64,000 bases of DNA. Source: Mycogone perniciosa (Eukaryota > Ascomycota > Sordariomycetes > Hypocreales > Hypocreaceae). Of the stretch, positions 34,516 through 45,930 are shown piece by piece. The translations under genes and the position numbers were made by a program. Each line of letters starts with the position of its first letter. Position 1 is the first letter of the stretch. The notes beneath the pieces are model-generated. The model was given only the letters and a program-made list of their open reading frames with translations, had not been told where the DNA came from and ran no database searches. The stretch covers positions 1 to 64,000 of the forward strand of contig JAOALB010000144.1 in assembly GCA_025331125.1 (NCBI GenBank), read 5' to 3'.

Positions 34516-37500
34516 GGTGTTGTATGACGACGACGAAGGCAATGAATGAATGATAATGGCTATGGTGAAGATGAATGAAGAATGATAATGAAAAAAATGA
34601 AGAAAGAAGATTGAAGAGGGGGAAGTGGTGGTTGTTTGGACTTGCGTTGTCGGTTGAGTCGATGGGCGGGATATATAACCCAACAGCCGGCCGGTACTGC
34701 CAGACTCTCCAGGGGATACAAAGGATACAAAAGGCCAAAAAGCGTAAGCCGCAATGCGGGTAGATGCTCGGAACTATCAAATGTGAAGGCAACATTCCGT
34801 CTGCCGGGGATATATACTCCACACCAGGCTTGGGCTGCTGTTTGCCTCGTCGGTATGTATGTATGCTTGCTGCTGTGGTACATGATTTCTTGTTTTCGTT
34901 TTCAAATTACTGCTTCCGGGCTGCCAACAGCCGATACTTGTCGTAAGACAAGAACACCCCCCTCCCCATATCCGATACGCCAACATGCTGCTGATATTGA
35001 GTTCTAGACATGGTCCTATGCACGGTATGGTCTTTTCGTGGAACGGACCGGTGGCACAGGCCGGTCGCCGCGCCCACGTTTAATGGTGGGATCTCACGAC
35101 TCACTCCCCCATATGTGGAGCTTCATGCAACTAGACGTCTGGGCCATGCGCTGTAACCGCAGATATGCAGTTGCACCGAATCAGAAAGCTCTGTTCGGCG
35201 CTCCCGTCATTGTTTTTATGTCCTTACCGGGGGGGTTGAGTAATATAGGTGGCTTCCCAGACTGGAGTTATAAAAGGCAAACAAAAGGTCGAGGCCATCG
35301 TCTTGCATCCGGTGAGGCGTGTCGTACAAACATCGGGGGAGGGAGGACATGTGTGCGCCCGAGAGACAATACACGGATACACACCCGAGATAAATCGGAA
35401 TACACAGTTGTCAAAAGCCGTGGAAAAAACCGATAGACGAAGGATACTAATTTGAGGACTGGCTGACGGGCGACAGGACACTATGCATACTCCGTACAGA
35501 GCACTTACTCTGCCTTTCTTTGGCATATTTACGAAGTAGAGAAGGATGAGGAGGTTTAATGCCGAGTGGGAGCTCGTGGAGGAGGGTACAGGAATTGTGA
35601 TGGCCACGCCCAAGATGCTTCTCGTGCCATCCACAATGTGCAGCGTGCGAACCGGTGAAGGACACGATGAGCTCAAAGAAGTGCTCTAATGCCTCACCGG
35701 GCGAATACTGTGTTGCACGACATGCGCTTTGATCACCAACGTAGACGACATCTGACAAAAAGTAGCACCGAGGTGGCATCTCGGAGGGAAAACAGACCGC
35801 GGTGGTTGATTGCACTGCATTCACCACAGCCGATATGATATGTCAACGCCACCGTTTTTGTTCAACAAATCCAACGGTGTTTGTTGCACCCAGACGCCCC
35901 GAGATGGATCTCTTTGACAAGATATCACACCGAGAAGGTAGTATTATTACTTTTGTTTGTTGTTGTTGTCGACCTTGGGAAGGATGTGGGAAGAGGAGAG
36001 ACCAGACCAGGTCTGGGCGTTCATGTTGGCGTGTTTGGCCTGCAGAGAGCACAAGCATAGCCCCCCTTCGCTCCCCACCCACCGGCCTGATGAGAAGCTC
36101 TTATCGGATGTCAGGTAGGCAAGGGAGGGAGGTGGATGCGGCGGGGGAGACGAGAGGCCACAAGGCAGCCAGCCACATGCCTTGGCCGGCCATTTATGCA
36201 GCCAGTGGTTGGGAAGTGAGGGAGTCGAGTGCCCGGCTTTCTGCTTTCCGGTCTGACTTGACCAACTGATGTAGTTTGCTTGATGCGATTGAGGGCGATG
36301 AGGGCGATGATTATCCCGATCGCCAGCTTGTGTTTGCAGAGGACTGCATCGGGGAAGACAAGGCGGATGATTTGCACGGAAATGGCCGCCAGGTGGGAGA
36401 GAGTGTGTGGTATTATGTGGGTGTGCGTGCGCTTTCACCCGGGAGGAATTGGACCTTGTCCAGGCACGCGTACACACTCGTTTGGGAATTCCCGAAGCCA
36501 AGAGCAGGCCAACAGAGCAGGCCAGCATGTACGAAGTATCTGCTCCGTATTCAGTACGGAGTAAGATGGCTTGGCTTGTACATTCTGACCCCTCCCAATT
36601 AGAGGTGTGGGCTGGACTGGCGTTCTGGGCTGGCCATGCGATACGATACGATACCTACCTCTTCCGGCCCCATTCGCCCGTCTGTCTGAGAGACCGGGGG
36701 CGACCTCTCCATCGGATCAATCATCGGTGGCTCGACCAGACTCACTGAGTGCGGTCTCGTGAGCCCTCTCGACGAGCCCTCGAGGATGGCTGCTGCCCCT
36801 CTGCAGATCGATGATTTGTTGCTGTGCACGAGCGCCAGTGAGCGGCTGGATAGACAGACCCGGTTTAAGGCCAGGTCAGGCCAGCCAGCCTCCCCTCCCC
36901 TTCTTGCCCGAGCAGTAGGTGATAGTAATGGATTTTCTGCAGTGAGACGCGAATAACCCCAGCAAAGCCATCATGACCAACGAGCGACGGGTCCATGCTG
37001 CTGGGAAATGATGAGAGACGAGGCCGAGACAAACCCAGCCAACAGCCAGTAACTGGGCACTTAATAATAATAGCAGCACACGAACAAGGCAATTGTTAAC
37101 GTCAGGGCCAAATCTCGGTCCGCTCCACACACCAAGATCCGTCTCCCCCATCACCATCTTTGACAACTTCTACCGAACCGATGATGGCAGTGTCATCAGC
37201 CCGTTTCTTCTCGCGCCAGGCGCCGAAACACGCGATAAAAGCCTCTCGGAAAACGAACACATCACATCACATCATCCCCGCTTCGTTAGCAAACGCTACC
37301 TACATGCTACACGCATAAATGTGTACGTGATCCGTGGGTTCGCGCCTCGCTTAGTTGGTAACTCGTCTTAGCCTCTTTCTCCCGCTCTTCCAATCGAGCC
37401 TTCAAAAGCACTCATCATGACGGGCCATGACGGGCCCTTTGTTTAGCTTCGCAGTAGCCTCCTGCGGCCCATGCCATGGCTTCCCTCAGCGCCGGGTCTC

Positions 37501-38330
37501 CCGCCTGTCGAAAACGTCCACGATGGATCCTAGCATGGCACATCCTCCACTTGGTTTTCCGCATTTGGTGATGGCTCTGACTGGTAGGCTGATCAGACCC
37601 AAGCTGTCCATCGAGGGCCTGTTATAAGACCATGAAGGGCATGCCAGATGATCCATCTTTCGAGTCCGACCTTGGCCTAAATTGGTCACCGCCACAAGAT
37701 TTTTTACACCATCGTGTGCTTCTTTCTCCGCTCCAACGGTCTTACTAGTCATGGGGGAAATGCGCAATTGGCATTGCCCTTGTTAGGATTCTAACTAACA
37801 ATGCTCCCGAGACGAGACGAACCGCATGCCGTAGGCTAATCGAAAAGACAAAAAAAATCATTTACTAGCCGCTGAAAGCAAGGCCAAGGTTCATTGGCGA
37901 TCCCAGCTAGTCGTATCCTTCGTAGTATGATATCGTAGACACATAGCTTAACCGGGATACGAAGTACAAAACCGCGCTTTGCGCCCACTGCGCCGTGCCT
38001 TTGCAGCAGAAACTAGTGTCATGTTCATCAGTTCTGCTGGAGGCTTTTTGTTTTGGTCTTTCTTTCAGCGTTGCCCCGGTCTGCATCAGCCTCGGTTTCA
38101 GTTTCTTTAATCAACCAACAGCGAAGGCGGGCTTGATAGAACCAGGGAACCGAAGTGCTCTCTTGTCTCCTCCGCTCACTTTGCTCTTTGTTGCTAGTGC
38201 TATAAACCTGCCGGATCTCCTCTCTCTGTGCCATCCGTTCTTCATTGACACTTCGGCATCGATGGTGTTGTCTCTTTCGACCCCCCGAAACTGAGATTCG
38301 TTGACAACAACCAAGTCTCACAAGCTCATT
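34516..38330. other. 3.8 kb spacer, no gene seen
   Basis: Apart from the leader and TATA box near 34671, nothing supported. TACGGAGTA-type copies lie at 35488 and 36555. Open frames are short or have no coding character. The last 350 bases are pyrimidine-rich and form the P450 promoter. Confidence 0.55.
34671..34678 (-). promoter_or_regulatory. TATA box of the 33754-34515 gene
   Basis: On the minus strand the element reads TTATATAT, 156 bases before the chosen ATG. It supports starting translation at 34515 rather than further upstream. A second TATATA lies near 34811. Confidence 0.55.
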
Positions 38331-40344
38331 ATGGCGGTTCAGGAATACCTGGCTACCATTACTTGGGGCCAAGTTGCTGGCATCACATCCGCTCTCTGGC
38401 TCATCTATGCCATCTACTTGGCTGTTCAAAGGCTATGGCTTAGTCCTATCGCTCATATCCCCGGACCGAAGTTGGCTGCCCTGACTCAATACTATGAGTT
38501 TTACTACGACATCATCCTCGGTGGCCAATACACCTTCAAGATCCTCGAGATGCACCGTATCTATGGCCCAGTCGTCCGCATCAGTCCCTGGGAAGTCCAC
38601 GTTGGAGACCACACGTTCCATTCCGAGTTGTATACGGGCCACAATCGTCCCCGAAACAAGTGGCCTTTCTGGGCCAAGCAGGTATGCCCCCATTTTTTCA
38701 AGTTTGTTTTGTCATTACATTAGAGAACAGGCTACTGACAAGCAATGGTACAGTTCGGCGCTCCTCGTACGTAGCCTTGATGGTGATGTCTCCCTTGGTG
38801 TTGATGGCAACTAACAACAGATAAAGACAGCAGCCTTGCTACTCTCGACCACCACCACCATAAACTACGACGGTCAGCCCTTAATCCTTTCTTCTCAACC
38901 CTGACCGTGCGAAAACTGCAGCCCGTCGTTGAAGAGCGTGTTGACGCACTCCTGAATGCGTTTGCCAGATATGCAGCTGGACGAGGACAGGGGAAGCCCC
39001 TCGACATTGTGTACCCCTTCGCTGCATTTACGAACGGTGCGTGGAGTTACCACTGCATGTTGATCCATGTTATGTGCCGAGATTCTAATAACGACCCACA
39101 GATGTCATCAATGAATACGCATTTGCTCGAAGCGGCCGCCTGAGTATGACCTATAGTTCACCCCAGATGCGAATGCAGGGAGAGATGTGCTAATAACGCC
39201 CCGTATTAGTCGAGGAATCCGATTTCGGTGCCGAGGTGACCAACAACTTGCTTCTGGGCACCCACATGGGAACCCTTATCAAGCACGCCAACTGGATGCT
39301 CACCATCGTCACGAGCTTGCCGGAGTCTGTCTCGGGTCGCTGTGTTCCCGGTATGCTGGTCCCACTTCAATCTTGGCGTTGCATGCGTCGCTAATGCTGG
39401 AGTTTGCGATATAGGCTGGGGTGGCTGGCTGAAGATGAAGAACGACATCCTCAGCCATATCAGAGAGATCAAGGCTACCGAAAACACCGAGAAGTGGCAA
39501 CTTGACGTCAACCACCCGACCATCTTCCACGAACTGCTCTCTTCCAAGCTGCTCCCCCCGCAGGAAAAGACCCCCGAGCGACTCGCCCAGGAAGGCCAGA
39601 TTCTCGTCCAGGGCGGAACGCTTACAACTTCCTGGACTCTTTCAGTGGCAACCTTCCATCTTCTCAACCGGCCGGCGAATCTCCGCAAGCTGCGGGACGA
39701 ACTCTTTGCCGCCATTCCGGACCCTAATGAAGTGATTCCCCTGTCTCAACTTGAGAATCTTCCGTATCTGAGAGCTGTTGTTAAAGAGTCTCTCCGACAT
39801 GGTATCGGCACAAGCAGCCGACTCCCCCGAATCGCCCCTGACGAGTCCTTCACCATCCACGACCCACCCACCGGAAAGGACTGCCACATTCCTCCCAACA
39901 CCGTCATCAGCATGAGCCCTTACAAGACCATCATAGACCCTTCCATCTTCCCCGATCCTCTCGGCTTCCACCCTGAGCGCTGGCTTGAAAGCGAGGACCG
40001 ACTCGACAAGTACCTCATGATCTTTGGCGGCGGCACGCGCAACTGTCTAGGCATGGCCCTCGCATCGGCCGAGCTGTACCTCATGCTGGCCAAGCTCTTC
40101 CGGCGATGGGGAAGCGCAGGTGTCGTTGGCGGGGCTGACGATGGTGATCGTAGACCTGGTGATGTTGGGTTCTTGAAGATTTACGAGACGACAGTACGGG
40201 ATTCCCAGGTGGCTTCGGATTACTTTGTCCCTATGCCTTACAAGGTATGACATCTTGTGATGTGCTTTTTTTTTGTCTTGTGGTTGGAAGCTAACGTTTG
40301 GATAGGGTACCAAGGGCCTCCGCTTTATCCTTGAATTGTGCTGA
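38331..40344 (+). CDS. Cytochrome P450 monooxygenase
   Basis: Membrane-bound haem monooxygenase, substrate unknown. Seven exons: 38331-38681, 38754-38766, 38821-39036, 39102-39143, 39210-39350, 39415-40244 and 40306-40344, encoding 543 residues. One N-terminal TM segment (ITSALWLIYAIYLAVQRL) leads to the proline hinge HIPGPKLAAL. The I-helix oxygen-activation site is GGTLTTSW rather than the usual AGxDTT. The K-helix ExxR is Glu379-Arg382 (KESLR). The haem loop FGGGTRNCLG has Cys465 as the axial ligand. The second exon is only 13 nt, required to join AKQ-FGAP-HKDSSLATLDH in frame. The last exon adds 12 residues. The gene is followed by an MFSD10-like transporter on the same strand; no other biosynthetic gene is near, so a metabolite cluster is not supported. 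Confidence 0.93.
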
Positions 40345-41767
40345 ATGTCTTCAAGATATGATGATGCGTCAATGAATGATTATGAGAGATGATGACGACG
40401 GTCTTTACGGATTTTGATGGAACATTTTGAGAAACGAACTTTTGAAAGACATGCATGTGACGGGTCTTCTCATGGCAGGTTTATGTGCTCTGGCCGCACT
40501 GAGTGTTTCTTTTGTATGAATGAGCTTGTGATGTTTCTCAAGCCAGGTATTGATGATGATGATGGTGGTGGCGGCTTCTCTGCTTCGTATTATTGGATAC
40601 CCTATTTCCTTTGTAGCCACTCACTCTTTTATTTACATCACATATTATCACATATCAATAAAACAAAGTCCTAAATTCCTACCTATTTTCGGTGGGGACT
40701 GCCGCATGTATTGTGTTGGTGATGCTTGAAGATGGCATTGCTAGGATTCACAACTAAAGACGGGTAATTATGGCCGTCTTGGCGCATACAGCAGATTCCC
40801 ATGTACTCGTAGTACTATCAACAGTCAGCCTCGGGTAAGATCCTTGTCTTGCATGCATGTCAGCGAAAATGAAAATTCTTTGATTGGTTATCATATCGGT
40901 ATCCGTACTCTCCAATAAGAGCCAATATTTCATGGCCATAATTCGGGTACGATATGGCCTGCTCCCAGCTAGGCAGGCATCTGGGCAGCCATAACGAGGC
41001 TGAATTCGGCTGAGGACTATTCTCTACCTGTACTTCCTACTCCGTACTCGTAGGCACTGCGGGGATTCGAGGAATTGGGGGTTGAGGTGATATTGGCGAA
41101 GAGTGCGTTAGCTCACTCAGTAAGCCGCATCTCGTCGTGATGCGACGGAGGATTAAGAGATGGACTACCGGATAATGCGGAATGCGCTGGCTGCATAGTA
41201 TATACATTGTAGTAGTATTACTCGGATATTTAAATCCGTTTGGTGTTGGCGATACGTTTGTCAATGCGACAAGTTGGGCATAATTGAGAAATGAAATAAT
41301 ACTATCGTTTTAATATCTACAGAGTAGTGTTAGGCAGGAAATGCATTCGGGAAGAAACACGACCGAAACGAGGTCTACCCCAGAATTCTGCTGAAAATCC
41401 CCCATTCCTGGTGCTCGGGGCCCAAAGAGGCGTTTTTTCAGGGCCCTTAGCGGCTCAGCCGAGGTCTTGTACGGAGTACGGCGAATATAAACCCCTGTAG
41501 CAGAGCCAAACAAGGGAATAGCTTCAACGTGGTCCATTTTCATGGTGGAGATTATCAACGCCGACATTTCCTGCTGCCCTTTTGAGAATCCATATTTCTC
41601 AAGTAATTGCGAGATTTTCTTTTCTTTTTTTCTCTTTTTTTCTTCTTCTTCGATTTTGTATTTAGTGTGGGTTTTCAGCGCGAGCTCGAGGGATTGCGCT
41701 TCTGCTGGTTCTACACTTTCATACGAGTACACGTTGATTTCGCCCCCTGTGACGACACGATACGAGT
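40345..41767. other. Spacer between P450 and MFSD10-like gene
   Basis: No gene seen. TACTCCGTA/TACGGAGTA copies lie at 41038 and 41470. A T/C-rich tract near 41610-41660 lies in the promoter of the transporter. Confidence 0.55.
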
Positions 41768-43282
41768 ATGGCGGCCATCGATGCTGCGACCAGGAAAAGG
41801 GTCCTGAGAGTGGTCGCCTTTTCACTTCTTCTGGATCTGGTGAGTCGCGCGCCTACAAGAACATCCATCCATCCATCCATCATCTCTGGTTCCCGCTGCT
41901 TGCTGACTTGGTGCAATAATAGATCTCCTTTACCTTCATCCTCCCCCTGTTCCCCAAGCTTCTCGAATTCTACCGCGATCGCGAGGCCCCGTCTCTCCTC
42001 CTCGACGATGCGCCCAAGACGCTCTTGCAACAGGTCGTCGGCGGGCTCAACGCATACAAGGCTGCGTTTTCCAGGCCGATTGACTCCCGATATGACATCG
42101 TCTTGCTCGGCGGAGCGATGGGCTCCCTGTTTTCGTGAGTGCCTCGCCCAGTCTCCCCCCAGATATTCTACCCCCTTCAGTTGCTGATCGTGCGTTTTCT
42201 TGCGCTGTAGACTACTCCAAGCCGTTGCCTCGCCCTTGATCGGCCGTCTTTCTGACCGCTACGGCCGTCGAAACGCCCTCCTCGCCTCCATGTGCGGCAA
42301 CATCCTCTCCGTCCTCCTATGGGTTGCGGCCGTCGACTTCCGCACCTTCATCGCCAGCCGTATCGTCGGCGGCCTCTCAGAAGGAAACATCCAGCTCGCA
42401 ACCGCCATGGCCAGCGATATATCCGACGAATCCACCCGCGGCTCGACCATGGCCATCATTGGCGCGTGCTTCTCTGTTGCGTTCACCTTCGGGCCAGCCC
42501 TGGGCGCGTGGCTAAGCACGATTCCGACCGTTTCTGCGAATCCGTTTGCGACAGCGGCGGGATTCAGCTTGGTACTGATTGTGCTGGAGACAGTGTACCT
42601 GTACTTTTACTTGCCAGAGACGTTGCCTTCGTTGACGGCCAAGGGGTCGCAGCCACAAGAGAAGGAGGACAAGAAGACGCAGGAGCCGCAGAAGCTGGAG
42701 AGGACGAACTCGCACTTGTTGCTTAACGCCGTGCATTTCGTCTTCTTGCTGTTCTTTTCAGGCATGGAGAGCTCGTTGTCGTTTATGAGCTACGAATTGT
42801 TTGGGTTCACCTCGGGGAAGAATGGCAGGCTACTAGGTTTCATTGGTTTGGTTGCATCCATTCTCCAGGGTGGTGTCACTCGAAGACTCCCGCCGCTCAC
42901 GTCTGTTCGCATCGGTGTTGTGGCCTGTCTCGCGTCTTTCATCCTCCTGGGACGGGTCTCCAGCGTGGGTGGTCTTTATGCCGCGGTGACTTGCTTGGCT
43001 GTGACGTCTGCTACCGTAGTGACGGGTCTTAATGCTCTCAGCAGCTTCGAGGCTAGCGAGGACGAGCGCGGCAGCAAGTTGGGAATGCTGCGGAGTTGGG
43101 GTCAGTTGGGACGTGGACTGGGGCCGATACTGTTCACAAGTGTGTATTGGTGGGCTGGGAGAGAGGATGCGTACAACATGGGTGCGGTGGGCATTTCGGT
43201 TGTTGCGGTAGCGGTGCTTTTCGGTTTGAAGACACCAAAGGGGGCAGACAGGGCGAAGGCGAAGGGGAAGAAGGATCAATAA
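41768..43282 (+). CDS. MFSD10-like major facilitator transporter
   Basis: Predicted 12-TM transporter related to MFSD10/TETRAN and bacterial tetracycline-efflux-like MFS proteins; location and substrate in fungi are not established. Exons 41768-41839, 41923-42134 and 42211-43282 encode 451 residues. TM1 (LLLDLISFTFILPLFPKLL) spans the first splice site. The lumenal loop with YDIVLLGGAMGSLFS is characteristic, and motif A is GRLSDRYGRRNALL. A charged central loop (EKEDKKTQEPQKLERTNSH) separates the two six-TM halves. The tail is short and Lys-rich. Intron 1 contains a short (CATC)n run. The same-strand P450 upstream is probably an independent gene, since this family is usually single-copy housekeeping. 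Confidence 0.88.
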
Positions 43283-43557
43283 TGGATGAGTTTATGATGA
43301 ATGAGTACGTTGATGGCCATGTAAGATGGTGTACGGAGTACAGGATTTCTAATAGAATATAATGCGTCGGCGGTTTTGAATAGTAAATGGGAAGATATCA
43401 CAGCAGCAATGTCTAGCATCAAAGAAACCCATCGTGAGTTGACTAGAGGAGAGAATGCTGGGGATGGTATCAGCTGTCACAAACAGACGGCACAACAGGA
43501 CTTTCAAACGGGAAAGGAAAAGGGGGCAATAAAAATACAAGAAATAGCAAAAAGGGC

Positions 43558-43567
43558 AAAAAGAAAA
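43558..43567 (-). terminator. Pol III-type T-run terminator after the tRNA candidate
   Basis: On the minus strand TTTT then TTTTT occur 27-36 bases past the predicted tRNA 3' end. This fits RNA polymerase III termination, although the distance is longer than usual. Confidence 0.4.
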
Positions 43568-43593
43568 GAGGCCAACTGGGAGTTGAACACATA

Positions 43594-43682
43594 CGCCCGC
43601 ACCCGGATTTGCACCGAGATCCTTGGCTATCGCCTACACAGGAGTATAGGAGTCCAACGAGTTGCTATTACTCTATACGGGC
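43594..43682 (-). tRNA. tRNA-Arg(CCU) with an 18-nt intron, atypical elbow
   Basis: Cloverleaf found by hand on the minus strand. The acceptor stem GCCCGTA (43682-43676) pairs fully with TGCGGGC (43601-43595), followed by discriminator G at 43594. D stem GAGT/ACTC pairs fully. Anticodon stem TTGGA pairs with GCCAA in four of five positions. The loop CTCCTA(A) gives anticodon CCU at 43650-43648. An intron (43646-43629) follows position 37, the canonical place, and its TAGG can pair with the CCTA of the anticodon loop, as in fungal pre-tRNAs. T stem CTCGG/CCGGG pairs. Oddities: the D loop (AATAGCA) lacks the G18G19 pair and the T loop (TGCAAAT) has G at position 55, so the B box is weak. T runs follow downstream. 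It may be functional or recently decayed. Confidence 0.6.
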
Positions 43683-44369
43683 TTTTTGCTTTGACCGCTC
43701 GACCAGAAGGAAGAGTGCTCTTTGTTGGGAAATACAGCTGTCTGTTTAGTATTTGAGAGAATGGAGAGTTACGGGAGTGTTTGACAGGTGGTTGAGCTGT
43801 CAACGGGCCGTCAGGGGGGACTTGCAGACTACCCTGTATTGATATGTGATAATATTCTCCAGACAATCCACGATGAAGTTAAGGGCATCTACTACTTATA
43901 TGAATAAATTTGATATAATCTATTACTACATCCAATCAGGGAGCTGTGGAGTTGATTGCCCCCATGCCATATCTTGTTTATGTATAGAGTAAATAATCGT
44001 GCTAGGTAAATGGCTCGATAACGCAAGACTAGGAACCTGTAATTGACAATAATTACCGGGTTTTTATTACCCCCCTTCTGCTCGGAACCTCAAAACAGTC
44101 TTTCTAAGCCATAAAAACCTGATAAAGATATAAATTGGATATAATAAATAAGGAGTACGGCACCTGACATCGCCGAAACCTGAAGTCGACTCCCAGGCCA
44201 GAATGAAACCAACCCTCACCCACACTTGAAAATGAGAAAATCACTCCTCCCTGGATCTTAAACCATAAGAACGCCCATCGACTATCGCCATGATCGAAGC
44301 AGACCAGCTTATCCCCTTCCTCATACAAAGAGCTCTCTATGCGAATTGTGTACTCCGTATAGGGCAAAT

Positions 44370-45930
44370 CCATTAGGCCCTATGAACAGCCCTCAATGTC
44401 CTCTCTGAAACCATCTCGACGTTTCTTCCCCTTGGGTGAAGAATCCGCAGTCTCACTGGCATCTTGTTTCCGCCCTTGAATAGGCGTGTTATCCCGTCGT
44501 CCAGTGAGTACTCTAGCTGCACCCAGAGAAGTTGGAGCCAGTCAGTGTGATTAACTGGATGACGACCACGGTACTGAGAATTGGCACATGCAGCCTGTTT
44601 GTCATGAAGTGCCACGTTGGGGCAGTTCATATAAAAAAAACCTCCCCTGACTAGCCCAAGAAGGCACTTTTGCGTACAGTATTGCCGGCCCTGTTGACTA
44701 CCTCCACGCGATTGTTAAGCCGAATGTTGACTCCCCCGGTTATCCCGCTCCCCTTCACTGGTTCTTGATCCGAGCGGCGTTGGTGTGTCGGGAAACGGGG
44801 CGGATGGAATTGACTGCAGCGTAGCCTCAAAGTCTTCCGACCATCTTTCCAGTCCACGACTTTCTCGGATACACCGCTGATAGCATGAGTGTGGTTCTCG
44901 AAGACGATACCATGTCCAAGGCCAAATACCCGTTCGACATCCCAACCTCTTGGAGTTGGTCTATAATGTATCTGACTGGATCTTCGGCAGCACTGTGAAG
45001 GAACCGCCCCAGCGACTTTTCATCCCCCTACCGGCCGCTTAGAGATTCTGTTGCCGAGAGTAACTAATCAATGTCTGTTCTCAAAAACATGACTTTCAGG
45101 GGGAAAGGTGGCGTAGAGTGCGCCGAATGTGATTCTCTGCTGTTCCAAGAAGTCGTCCCATGGTTTAAGATTCAGGGCGACCCTGATGTTCCACCATAGT
45201 TGTTTGGTTCGTGGGATTTCATGGCCGGCTTTTCTGTTCTGCAAGGTGGTCAAGTTAAACATTGCGAGGGTTTGTGGTCGAACCTTTCGTCGTCAGGAAC
45301 ACAACTGTCTTATGGGCAGGCTTCCGCTTGCTTATGACATTGTGATTAGCCCTTGCCCGCCGGCTAATGGCGTATTGTGTCAGTACCACGGCGCGGTTCA
45401 AGTCCTCGAGCGAGAAGAGACCACGGTTGAACAGATTCCATGACTGGAATGAACGTGGGCGTTTTGCAATAGGTGATGACAGCATTGACGACTGATCGGA
45501 CGCTTTCGGAGGAAACATATGTGAACACAATGTCCACATAGTTCTGAGATATCACTATTGATGAGATGCGCCATTGCTCTCCAGATCTTCTTGTATTATA
45601 TCTGAAGCTTATAAAGGATTTTGAGATTTCTCTCATGACACACATAAGCAGATCCTCTTACAACTCAGTTCGAGATGGTAGTAGCATTTTGCGCAATATA
45701 AAACATTGGTCCTTCGGTGAATCTGTGTTTCATTGAGGTATTCTGTCCGACTGCTCTGGAATATGCCCTGTCTCGACGAACACCTTAGATCCAAGGATGA
45801 GCTCTGCTCCCTGAATAGCTCTGCTTCGTCGTCGAGTGAGTATATAGGCCAAAATCCTAACACCTAGAACAATACTGCTTTGCCCGGTAGAGGGTGATCT
45901 GCTTTGCCTTCTCGGATTTCCCAATTCTTC
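44370..45930 (-). pseudogene. Decayed coding-like region, family not recognised
   Basis: Several overlapping minus-strand frames of 60-95 codons follow one another with stops between: for example a frame at 45364-45645 containing SQNYVDIVFTYVSSESVRSV, one at 45255-45539 with WNLFNRGLFSLEDLNRAVVL, one at 45068-45262 with LWWNIRVALNLKPWDDFLEQ, and one at 44373-44630 with KMPVRLRILHPRGRNVEMVS. Their composition looks more protein-like than other intergenic frames, and no set of GT-AG introns joins them cleanly. I infer a degraded gene, but the family is unknown, and chance cannot be excluded. Confidence 0.3.

Noticed and set aside
37330..37360. tRNA-like T arm GTGGG/CTCGC with TTCGCGC loop
   Set aside because: No A58, and no matching acceptor or anticodon stem.
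38331..43282. Secondary-metabolite cluster around the P450
   Set aside because: No PKS, NRPS, terpene synthase or pathway regulator is adjacent.
43690..43710. Leu/Ser-type tRNA A box (GGTCGAGCGGTC on the minus strand)
   Set aside because: The stems upstream do not pair; the real cloverleaf starts at 43682, inside this candidate.
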